Source: Arthrobotrys musiformis
Lineage: Eukaryota; Ascomycota; Orbiliomycetes; Orbiliales; Orbiliaceae
Direction: 5' to 3'
Assembly: GCA_036971715.1 (NCBI GenBank)
Contig: JAVHJL010000009.1
Coordinates: 558,001-622,000 of the forward strand
Length of the DNA: 64,000 bases
The notes beneath the pieces are model-generated. The model saw nothing but the letters and a program-made list of their open reading frames with translations, was not told the DNA's origin and searched no databases. A program made the translations under genes and the position numbers. This document shows positions 1 to 10,568 of this stretch, in pieces; positions within the stretch are counted from its first letter, which is position 1; each line of letters opens with the position of its first letter.

Positions 1-1825
1 CGAAATCGCAACAAAGGCCCATTCCTTTCTTGATTCTAAATTAATACTCTGTACAGAGTAACCGGACTCAAACTTTTGGGTGAAAGGTGATATCCCTGTT
101 TCGGGAGGTCGGGATGTACGGGCGCCGAGGAGCTTTTTAAGAATCTGGTTCGACTTCTTCGGAACAAATTCTGGCGCAAGTTCCGGAGCGTCATCCCTTT
201 CTCGTGCTCTATCGTAAGTTGCCGATGTTTGGTAGTCAACATTATTCTGTGGTGGAGAAGTTGGATAAAATAACGGGGATGGTGGGGGTAATTCGAGACG
301 CTCGGTAGTAGAAGGTGGATTCCTGTAGTCGCCACGATTGGCGAAGGTATTGTCACCTTCGACTTCCGCAATATCTGGGGCTGGTCGGATCGGCACTCGA
401 TACGTGGACCTAGATGTTGTTCCTCCTAAATTTCTTGGGGTCCCAGCGGGATCCCCAAGGTAGGCGTACCCTGAACATGGCCCGGTCGAGCTACTGCTAC
501 CCGCAGTGGAAACTGACCTCGGAGATAACTTTGAAGGCGTCCGGCTATGGTGTATTTGTGCCCTGTTCTCATATGATACTCCATGTGGCAGTGATGCAGT
601 ATCCTGCTGATAGGCTGTATTCGGAAATGTTTCTTGTATCTCGTGTGGAGGTATGGGATGTAAGAGGCGGGCATCTTCGAGTGCGAGTCGGGCCATAGGA
701 CAGTCCACCGGATTGCAAGGTATAGGACCATCTTCATCTACAGTCTGCAGCTCGAAGCGGACATGTCGCCCACCTCTAGCCCTCGAAGCGGACTTAGTGG
801 ATTTAAGGTTTGATTGAGGGAACCTCCTCTCTTTGATATTTATGGCCTCACTAGGATAGCTAAAATAGTCGTTAGGGTGTCCCGTATTTTCATGGCCTGG
901 GTAGTGTCGCTGTGGGTGGTGGAATCTATAATTTGTGTTTGGGGGAGATTGAGGCTCAACTAAGGGAGGCGAAAGAAGAACCGAAGTTGAATCGTAAGCG
1001 TCGTATATCATGTTCGTCGCAGCCCGCCGTTCACGGAGATTCTCATCTGAGGGTTGCTGGTGCTGCCTGTTGAGATATTTTTGCGAAGGGAATAAATGGT
1101 GATGGTGCTTCAATATGTTCGTCTTGTTTTCATATTTCGGGACATTGCGATATTTTTGACTACTTTCAAACCACTCCTCTTCTCGTCGTTGATATCGATT
1201 TTTACCTACGTCGTATCCCTCTTCGAAGGCTAAAGTTTCACGAGATAGCGGGGAAACCCCCAATAAAGTCTGTTAATTCTATCAAAAGCTTCAAGAAGTA
1301 AAGAAAACGGGCGGATTGATCAATGGACATTTACACTAACCTCTAGGCTCAATCTCTTCCGGTGCGGTGAGGGAGGAATCGGATACGCTAGGCAGCGTCT
1401 GCACGGAGGATAATGACGAGCTGCTCCCCGTGCCCACATCGGATCCATCTAGACCCCCCCTCGTTGTTACATGCAGGCCGGAGGCGTTCATCCTCTCGTT
1501 AAAGGCTGCAAGTCGGACTGGTAGTGGTGGTGGTCGAGCTGTACTTACGTAGGTTAATGCGTGGGTTATCGGTCGGAGGTAACCTGGTTGGCTCGTGGGA
1601 GCCTGGCGATATTTGACAGCTGCCTGAAGACGACTTTTAACGGTTTAGTCTTTTCGTCAAAAACGGCTGCAAGGGACGGAGGGTGTGTCTATCAATCGGT
1701 TTTATTACGCAAGCTAGTGCTGCTGGTGATGGCGATAGCGTATGCCAGCAGTCGGATCCCACCCCCAAAACACTTCTATTGAACTGAAATCCCTCCGCCA
1801 AGCTTACAGATGTTGGGGTCATCAT
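1..1825 (-). CDS. Ser/Pro-rich protein of unknown function, 3' end cut by the window edge
   Basis: I do not recognise this protein. On the minus strand one frame stays open from 1229 to the left edge (about 410 codons) with no stop, so the C-terminus lies outside the window. Upstream, an intron 1340..1230 (donor GTTAGT, acceptor CTTTAG) joins in phase to an exon open from 1341 to at least 1623. That exon holds an in-frame ATG at 1491. A first exon at 1825..1808 (ATG ATG ACC CCA ...), ended by a GTAAGC donor and joined to a CTTCAG acceptor at 1624, also keeps phase and is my tentative start. The product is disordered: a Ser run (GTGSSSSLSSVQ), a basic His-rich stretch (KHHHHLF), a charged motif GRHVRFELQTVDEDG, many Pro/Ser pairs, and a Lys-rich LKKLLGARTSRPP near the edge. 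No signal peptide or membrane segment is visible. The main frame is secure; the 5' exons are less so. Confidence 0.65.
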
Positions 1826-4800
1826 AGTGCAACGTTTCGTTCTCGGGGAGCCTCATTCTTTGTTTGCATAATTCACAAATTAGAGTCACGGATACACGGA
1901 ATTAATAATGTGAACGTTGACCGTCGCATTAGAACTATGGCCGGTGCGTAATTTAGCCACTCTAGCCCGAATGCCGATTTTTGAAATTTTAAAGAAATTT
2001 CGAAGCCGAGGGCTACCCAAAAGAGCTCCTATTGAAGTTTTTCCAACTTTGCAAAGGATTATTTTTTCAAGCTAAACTCTTTTCCAAATTGCTTGCTCTC
2101 AGCTCTCGTTCCCAATTAGTTATTGCCCCACGAGGGTCTAGATTTGTGTCGGTCCTGCATCGCCTCTCTCAGACAGAGTTTAATCTTCGCGATGTTATTT
2201 TTCGTATGCCCACCACTTGACCTTACATGTGACGGAGCCTCCGGGGGGTGGCATGTCTATAGAGAATACTGCCACTTTGCTTCCGCGGCTGTAGCCTCTT
2301 TTTATTTTTATTTTTTAATCTACTGGGCACCAATTCGAAGTGCCACCAGGCGAGGTAGGAAGCCGGAATGAACTGTCACCTGTCAACTCAGCCTTTTTAG
2401 TCGGCCGTTGATTACCCCCCCGCGGGCCAAACAAGACATAAAAGCCGGAGCATGGGAGCTTGATTAATTATAAGGTCCGATTCCAGTATCAGCCGGGGTT
2501 CGATAAGGAAACCTTCGATATCTCCCTTCAACAGGGAACCCAGGCAGTTCGTGGAATACTCGCTTGCAAAGCGATCTAATAGGACGTAGGAAACTTCGGA
2601 CGGTTTAACGGGTCCAAGGCCCCTCCCAGTTCCCAAGGATACTTACATAAACTTCCGAGAGGGAGAGGGAGAGGAAGTGCGCAGTCGAACACAAGGATTT
2701 TCTAGGATCCTTTACTGTAATACAATACGGTTTCATCCACGACCTCCCCCTCCATCTAGTTATGCAACTTACTAGTCTTGCACTACGTTGGAAAGTAACA
2801 AGTGTGTAACTTGATTGCTTCTTAAGATTAAAAAAATACATTGCACAGCAGGTTTTTTTATCTCGCAAGTGCTTGACCCAAGGGTGTTCAACTGGCGGCG
2901 TACGTCTCCTTCTATGCTAGTGTGGTATTTTATGTGTTGGGGTGTGGTTACACAGGCATGTCTGCCGCCGCCAATACGTCCTTGCGTGCAATTACAGGTG
3001 TGGACGCTGGCCCGGACGGGCGTCGAGACCGGACTTTTTGAGCTTGGCTCAGCTTGGATTGTGATATTTGTAAAGCAAAACTCTTCCAAACACCTCGTTA
3101 GATGTTTCTCAGCCAATTCGTTTAATTAGGTCTATAAAATATGCTACTACCGGCGCCAACGTAATTGGTTTAACATTCATTACGACAGCATTCCTCCGCG
3201 GACGCAGCCCAAAGCTCTGAAAATAATGTTGGAACTTACTAAGACTTGCATCTTAAATTGTATGGTCCGAAAATTTAAGAGTTTTAAAATGTTTTTAAGT
3301 TATCCTCGAGATCTTTGACGTCAGCTTGCGGCTGGCCGACTTGGGAAGTTTAGAACTAGAGTTATAGCACAAATCCCAAATGTTCACACCTCCAAGTTAG
3401 CGAATATTTAAAATAGCATTAATATTTCGAATAACAATTAACAACTCTAGCATTTGACTGTCCGAGTTAGCTACCTTGTTAAGTGGTTGCCCGGCTGTAG
3501 TACGGGAATAGCCTCGCAGTCTGCGGTTAACCTCTTTGAACACGGTATATTTGACCGATCATCATATATAGTAACACCTCGCAAGATCTTAAGACCAATC
3601 GATCGGATGTGATAATCCGATTCGAATCAGCGAGGCTTTAGATATTGATTCACACCTACTGCGAATGCACAATGTTGATATTCTTGCCTTTAGAGAAACC
3701 CATAGATCACCATTTAACCCGAGCTCCTGATAAACATCGTCTATACGTTATAATTAGCCACTAGGTTGACGTTTTACACCTGCATACATGTCGTAAGGCG
3801 GCCACATTCCCTACTATCGATATCAGGTATCATTGCATAGTAGCAGTCGATATCATATCGATAACGATATACAATGACGAGGCCTCCAGTTTTTGAACCC
3901 CGAGCATACGTTGCTGCCTTTGAAACGTCGAATATGAGTTCCTATATGCAGCGTTTTTGAGCAACAAAGCGATTAATAACCCGATGGCCGGCGACTAAGA
4001 TTGATATAAATGACGGGTATTAACAAAATCTTGGTGTTGGTACCCGGTGAATGCTAATTTTATAGCTGGACTGTATGTATCTTTTTTTAGCTGTTATATG
4101 GCTTATATTAACTTAATTAACACGAAAGAAACGGCGACTCTGTGTGTTTGATTTTATATCTCCACGTGGAATTATTTGTAAATCGGAGGCGAAGAGGTAG
4201 TGGCGGATCTGGATATTGTAACCAAAGGACTGTTTGGCGAGAAGGTCTCCCCAATTCTTCCACCGTTTCTAGATGGGAAGGGGGGGTTGCACAAGACTGA
4301 CAATCTGCGGTGTGGTAGTACATAACTTAACATTATAGCGTTGCGTAAATATTCTCCAGAAGGGGCAGTGATTCCTTCCCCACCCCTCTCCGCTATCCCA
4401 AGGGAAATCTGTGTCCGAGTTTGATAGACGGGATTTTAAACTGGGGAAAAGCGCTGGCAACTCCCAGGCCTGGTAATTGTCCCCGGGTGTATTGGCTGCC
4501 TAATTCTAACCCGTTATATTCTAGAAACCAGATCTCGTTATAATAGTGGCTTGCAGTCGTACAGAACTGCGTATTGGTAATATGGTTTTTTTTTGACAGC
4601 TCCCCCTCCATCTCTGACTGATCCATCCTTCCTCCTACGTCTACCAGGGGAAAGGCGAAAAGTCCAAAACCGTCTATTCCCTAACCAACATCGTTAACCA
4701 GAAGGGTAAAACCCCACCTAAAAGGTCGCTGTTATCCCGTCTACTATATATTCTCCGCGAGTCGGAACTCCAAAAAACATAAGCTTTTTTGTCCACGTTG

Positions 4801-4860
4801 ACGGTCAAAAAGAGTCAACAGCTAGCTAGCTTCCCCGAATATATATTTTTTCGATCACTT
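1826..4860. other. Gene-free spacer upstream of the permease gene
   Basis: About 3 kb in which I find no frame with protein-like composition plus matching splice sites. The stretch 3100-4130 is visibly AT-rich and has overlapping GATATC/ATCGAT palindromes around 3815-3875. A TATA-like TACTATATATTC sits at about 4741-4752, about 110 bp upstream of the permease ATG, and could be its promoter element. Confidence 0.5.
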
Positions 4861-7800
4861 ATGGCGCAACAGTATCCAGAGTGGAACGGGGGGGATATCA
4901 ATCATGACAACCGTCAATATGATATACCCCCCCGACCTCTCCAGTATCGCGAGAGTACCCTAAGCCCTTACAACGGCATGCCAAACACCATGACTTCAAG
5001 TATGCAGTCCCTGCATAGCGAGGTCAGCCAACAAATCCAGGATATGAGTAATCCCAGTCGCTCATACCCCGCAAGTCATAATCATAACCATCTTCCCCAA
5101 TCGGGGAGCGGGCAGTATCATCACCGTATGGCATCCTCGGAGCACCTCCCTTCGAATAACCAAACCCTCAACCGACCCGCGCCGTACGCCAATTCATGGC
5201 ATCACGGCCAGTCGAGCTATGAAGAAGTTCAGGAGCCACCAAGGACCGCTCGAAGGGCCGCGTCCTTCCACACCGAAGATGCGGTGGGTTACGCCACCAC
5301 CACTCCAGCGCCTTTATACAACGGCCGCCACAGCCGCCGAAGCTCCATCGCTCGCTCCGTCGCGGGACAACCCCGCAGCAGCAGCGAACAAGGTGAAGTA
5401 TATAGTACCGCCATGCCCAGTCCCAACATGCAAGGCCCGCTACCCATGCCGCGGATATCAAATACCTCCCTACATTATGCATACCATAACTCCGAAGATG
5501 CGATTACGCCTTCGATAGATACTACCGCTGTCTCGAGGCGCTCGCATCAGTCTTATAGAAATGCCGCGCCGTCGAATCAGAGTCCTACTATAAACGGGGA
5601 GGTTATGGCGTATGAAGTTGATGGGAGGCCTGTGTCTAACAATGCGCCTCCGCATGCTTATTCGTTCCCGAATGAGAACCCCCATAGCAATGTTATTAAG
5701 GAAGGGGCAGCGGATGAAAGGAGTATAGCTACTAGCGGTGATGACGGAGATATGATTGTGCGACAGGATCTAAGGTATGTTATTATCCTAACAAAGAATA
5801 TATAAATATCTAAAAAAACTATTTTAGACGGCAGCTTCACGAGCGCCATGTTGGTATGATAGCACTGACTGGGTAAATAAAAATTCCTTCAACATGTCTT
5901 ATTCTCAATTTGGATATTAACTCTTCCCTAATTATAGCGCCATCGGCATCGGTCTCTTCCTCACATCGGGCAGAGTCTTGAAAATAGCCGGCCCAGGCGG
6001 CGCCGTGCTCGCATACTTCCTCATGGGCACTGTTGCAAACGCAGTCATGGCCTGCCTCGGCGAGATGACCGCTTTAATCTCAATCCCCGGACCAATGTCC
6101 GAATTCGCCAGTCGATTCGTCGACGACTCCCTCGGCTTCGCAGTCGGCTGGATGTTCTGGTAAGAGTGACGCTTTCCAAAATACAACATATACCTGTGTT
6201 GTCGACGCCTCCAAGCCCCGTCGTGATATTACATAGGCCGTGTATTACACAGAAAATAGCTAAAGAACAGAGTTTTTTTTGGGGGACACATAGGTTCACT
6301 CACGCAATTGGTCTCGCATCCGAGACGACCGCTGCAGCTATCCTGATGACGTTCGTCTACAAGAACACAGGTGTAACTACAATCCCAACACCGGAATTCG
6401 ACTGGCCAAAGTCGGTCTTCGCATCCGATGCCGTGTGGATTGCGATATTCTTGATCCTTGTCCTGTTGGTTAACCTACTGCCGGTTCGTATATACGGAGA
6501 GTTTGAGTAGGTGAACCAGTTCTGTGTCTTTGAGCTACGGTTGTGATATCGATTACTAATATTTTTGTGATAGATATGTCTTTGCATGGATTAAACTTAC
6601 GTGTATTATCGGCTTGATATTTGTCATGCTGGTGCTTAATTTACGAAGTATGGTCTATCAAAGTTACGTTTTTAGAGTGGAAGCTAATAGTTTGAACAGG
6701 CACCGATAGATACGGAAGAGATGGACCTATTGGCTTCCGTTGTAGGTACCTCCTATATGTGACCACATACATCACCTTCTTTCACTAATATTCAATTTTT
6801 TACAGACTGGAGCAAATGCACCGACGCAAGCAGTCTGCGATATACTGCAAATTGCACCCAACACCCGGAATGGGGATTCTTCGCCCAGGCTTTCGACTCC
6901 GGAAGGCAGAAGATATGGGCCAACCTCGCCGACCCGATCAGAGCGGAGTACCTTCAACAGGGCGGGGATCTGGGGAGACTCAAGTCCGTATGGACTGCTC
7001 TGACGCTCGCGTTCTACGCCTACCTTGGTATGGAAATTATTTCCGTCACGGCAGCCGAGTCTCGGGCGCCGGCATTGTCTATCAAGACTTCGACCCGCAA
7101 GATGTTTTGGCGTCTTGCTACGCTTTATTGTATCGGCATGGTAAGATTTATTTCATATGTCCAACCCAAGATGTTTATATGACTAATTTACCCACGATAA
7201 CTATAAGTTCGTCGGATCCCTAAATGTACCCTACACCCACCCAAACCTCCTCTCCCTCCGTCCGGACAACAGTGAAATCCAAGGAAAAGTATCCCCCTTC
7301 ATCATCGCAGTAGTCGAAGCGGGGATCGTCGGCCTCCCCAGTTTCCTCAATGCCCTCTTCTTATTCGCCGCCTGGAGCGCCGGTGTATCCGCCCTCTTCG
7401 TCTCCTCGAGAACAATGCACGCCATGGCCCTCGCCGGCCACTTCCCATTCCCCAAAATGAAAGAAGTCAACCGGTACGGCGTCCCCGTCAACGCCATGCT
7501 ATTATCTTGGCTCGTCGGGTTTTTAGCATTCCTCCAGAGCGGGAATAATGCTCAGGAGGTACTGGGGTATCTTGTTAAACTGGGGACGATTTCGTGTTTA
7601 ATCGTCTATGCGTGTATATCTGCTTCATACATACGATTCTTCGAAGGGTGAGTTTTTGAAATAAAAAAAAAACCTTTGGTAATACGGGGAGAGGAAATAC
7701 TGATTTTTTATAGCCTCCGCCACCGAAACGCCTTTTCACGCCGTGATGCCCGGTATCCATACCGCTCGAGGTTCCAACCCATAAGAGCATGGTACGGCCT

Positions 7801-8132
7801 CATCGGCTCCTCGATGGTCGTCATCTTCAACGGCTGGGAATTCTGCACATCTGATTTCATCGATGAAGGTAGCGCGCGGGCAAAGGGGTTCATATTCTCT
7901 TATCTTGCCGTAAGTTCTAATTCCCCCCTTTGACCAAAAAGAATTAACTAACGGTTTCAACTCTGTGATACAGTTCGTCGGCTTCCTCGTCCTCTACTTC
8001 GGCAGGAAGCTAGTAACAGGATCGGAATTCGTCCCCGTGGCATCAATGGACTTCGCGGGGGCGAGGTTGAGGCAGGATATTGAGATTACGGGGAAGCACT
8101 GGCTGATCAGGGTTTGGGATTGGTTGAAATAA
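4861..8132 (+). CDS. Amino-acid permease of the APC superfamily, SSY1-like (candidate amino-acid sensor)
   Basis: Ten exons: 4861-5774, 5828-5872, 5938-6159, 6294-6506, 6574-6647, 6700-6741, 6806-7140, 7208-7647, 7714-7909, 7974-8132, giving 879 residues. The first ATG, 4861, fits; upstream in-frame sequence has none. Residues 1 to about 305 are hydrophilic and Ser/His/Asn-rich with RRSS-type sites. Then comes the permease core: the family opening GMIALTGAIGIGLFLTSG, the motif YGEFEYVFAWIKL, GFRYW, and AYLGMEIISVTAAESRAP, with about 12 membrane segments. The stretch between GFRYW and the next helix is about 30 residues longer than in ordinary yeast-type permeases and carries two Cys. Total length, long cytosolic tail and enlarged loop resemble yeast Ssy1 (about 850 residues), the plasma-membrane receptor of the SPS amino-acid sensing pathway. 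The family assignment is strong; the sensor role is inference, and it may be a true transporter. Confidence 0.88.
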
Positions 8133-8587
8133 GATTATGCTTTGATGATATTCTTCTTTTCTTTCTTTCTTTAATAATCATTTAGCCCTAATATCTCTCT
8201 TGTTTTGCGTACCTTTTGCTGTCAGCTTGGAGTTTGGAGAAGGATTTAGTAGAGGGGTTCTAATCTACACAATCAGATGTCTTTTCTACAATAATAATGT
8301 AACGAAGTTATTACGAAAGTCATTTAGTTATCCGAAGAAGGAAGCTTCAATTTATCAACTAAAGAAATCAAGTTAACGTCCCCTCAGCGTAAACCTAGGT
8401 AATCAATATATATCCGCCATTAAATCAAGACGCCGCAGTTATTTATCCCCCGCCCCGTAAACTTTTCCCATAAAATTTACACTAATATACAAAAAACCCA
8501 TTATCCGGAACCTAACTTTTATACTTATCTATCCAATCCCACAAAAAGAAAACGCCCTCCAAAATCCACAACCCCCCGGTTACTTAA
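8133..8587. other. 3' intergenic spacer between convergent genes
   Basis: 455 bp between the stop codons of the convergent permease and small unknown gene. It is AT-rich, with a pyrimidine run (TTTCTTTCTTTC, about 8158-8171) just after the permease stop, and presumably holds both 3' UTRs. I see no coding potential. Confidence 0.5.
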
Positions 8588-8938
8588 TTAATAAACCTCC
8601 CCATCGCTAACAATACAAATCGAACACCGCTCAACGTACACCGGCCCCCTCCTCAAATCCGGATTAACATAATCCCCGACACTCCTACCGTTCTGGTACA
8701 TAAGCCCCAACCCGGCCTCACCTTTATCCCTATAATCCTTCAATATCGCTTGGAAATTCGAGCGCAGCGGACTATTCGGCGGTAAATCCGCCAGTTCTCG
8801 CTCGAGCTTGTGGATGCGGGTTGAGACATCTTCGTCTGGATTGTAGTTTGTGGGGGAATGGTGGGTTCCCATGTCGTCTGCTTCTGCTGCTGCTGCGGCT
8901 GCAGCGCGGATTTGGAGTTTTTGGAGGGTGATTGACAT
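8588..8938 (-). CDS. Small conserved-looking protein of unknown function (116 aa)
   Basis: Single exon. The frame is open further upstream, but that part has no protein-like composition; I place the start at the ATG at 8938 (MSITLQKLQIR...), which follows an A/T-rich, purine-containing leader. Residues 11-18 are a run of seven Ala and one Glu; the middle is a charged, probably helical block (STRIHKLERELADLPPNSPL). The end contains a CxxC (RCSICIVSDG). It has no signal peptide or membrane segment. The composition, the helical block and the lack of low-complexity shadowing make it likely to be real, but I do not recognise a family. A run of Gln/Ala-type codons (GCN) shows as CTGCTGCTGC on the plus strand at 8884-8902. 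Confidence 0.5.
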   Translation of the reverse strand: MSITLQKLQIRAAAAAAAEADDMGTHHSPTNYNPDEDVSTRIHKLERELADLPPNSPLRSNFQAILKDYRDKGEAGLGLMYQNGRSVGDYVNPDLRRGPVYVERCSICIVSDGEVY

Positions 8939-10568
8939 TTTGTTTTGGTTTTGTTTTGGTAAAAGAATTGGTTTTGTGGTTTGGGTGTAGACGTAGATGG
9001 CTTTTTCAGGATTTAAATTCGATGACGTAGGGAAGATCAAGATATCGAATATGACAAGGTCGGAGAATACAAATACACCCCCATCTGATAAAATTATCGC
9101 ACAAGGAGACCAAAAAGGCAAGAACAGAATCTCCAGTAGCTACCTAGGTATCTAAAATAAAATAAAATAAAATAAAAACATCAACATGGACAATGTCCCC
9201 CAAATATATACCCCAAACCCCCCCAAGAAATCCGTTGAACCCCCAAAAACATCACCAAGGAAGAACCCTGCACAACCTCCCAACATCAGTTCTAGAACCC
9301 AACACTCAATGCCACTTCCGGCCTTCTTATCAGCTTCAACGCCCTACTACCACCGTTCCCTCCACCTAGCCCCAAGACAACCGAAAAAACTCTCCCAACA
9401 GCCGAATCCAAAAAACAAAACCTAATCGACTAAAAATAGCCTCACAGCCCGGGCAACCCTATCAAAAGAAGCTTTTTAGAAAGTAAAGGCTGGCGAGGAT
9501 CAAAATCCAGGTACAATCGTCATGTCTCTTTTCCTGTTTCATAGATAACGAAGGTAAACGCCCTGAACATGTCCAGCCCGTTTTGGGCGCAGGGCTGAAA
9601 ACGGTCCCGTTCCCCCTAACGTGGGATTCTGGACTAATGGCGTTCTTTGAAGATCGTTGCTTGTCCGGCTTCAGGGTTTTCCAGCGGGACCTACGATCGA
9701 TCGTATAGAACCACAAGTGATCACAACTCTAATCTCTACAACCTCACAAAGACACAATCCACTTCCAACAAAAAGGGTTAAAAAAATAAAGATTTTCATT
9801 CGACTAAAAGCAGAAAACGAGCAGTAAGTAACATGAACGCATCTACCCAAATCCTTCCAGAAAGAAGTCCCGTCGTCCCGTAATCTGCTACGCAATTCCT
9901 AGTGAGAAATAATAAAATAAAAGTAATAACCCCCAGCAATGGGTTTTTGGGCAGCAAAGCTATCCCCATATCCTAGAATGCGGTTTGTTCCAGTAAACCA
10001 GTAATAGGTCTACCTCCATCAAACCCCGTTCTTTAGATATAAGGACGAGCTAGTAAGTGAGATATCTCGCCTGCTCATAAACTTCATCGGAGCCTTTGGC
10101 GCTTACCAGAAATGAAATCGAAAACAAGCAAAGGGTATGAAAGAAAACATGCAAACGACTAATCATCGGGGAGGATAAAGCTTTGATAAACAAAGAAAAA
10201 ATGACTACAGACGTAAAAATGATATGTTTTGACATGAATACCACCAAGCAAAAGAGGAAGAAGTTAATTACCATACTTACCCACCAAGATGTTGTGAACA
10301 TCCTAGTCTTCTTGAAAAAGTCCATGTTGTCGGTCGGGTGTCGGGCGATTCGTAGAGCTATAGGTTGTCGAATGTTCGAAGCCAGGAAGTCGAAGAAACA
10401 AATGAAAGGGGAAAAACAAAACACGGTGGTTTTTTTTTTTGAACGCCGTAACTCCAAGAAATGCGTGATTTGATGCCGAATAGTCGAATAGTAAAAAGAG
10501 AAAAAAAAAGTGCAGCGACGGGAACCGGTCCGGCAGCACCATGGGTTGTCCCGTTTCGTAGATCAAAT
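8939..10568. other. Spacer with pentamer repeat; possible small ORFs
   Basis: This holds the upstream side of the small gene at 8588-8938 and the 3' side of the DUF2420 gene. There is an (AAAAT)n repeat at 9154-9178. A plus-strand ATG at 9186 opens a 79-codon Pro/Lys/Ser-rich frame, and a minus-strand ATG at 10325 opens a short frame ending at a strong GTAAGTATGG donor at 10280. Neither is convincing enough to call as a gene. Confidence 0.4.
9154..9178. repeat. (AAAAT)n microsatellite
   Basis: Five near-perfect AAAAT units, lying just before the plus-strand ATG at 9186 and about 215 bp upstream of the divergent small gene. Confidence 0.85.

Noticed and set aside
3100..4130. AT-rich stretch considered as a RIP-mutated repeat
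   Set aside because: No repeat copy or degenerate transposase frame is visible, and the dinucleotide indices cannot be computed by eye.
4393..4626. 77-codon minus-strand frame starting with an ATG (MDQSEMEGELSKK)
   Set aside because: The opening is protein-like, but the rest is not, no splice sites extend it, and neighbouring frames overlap without a consistent phase.
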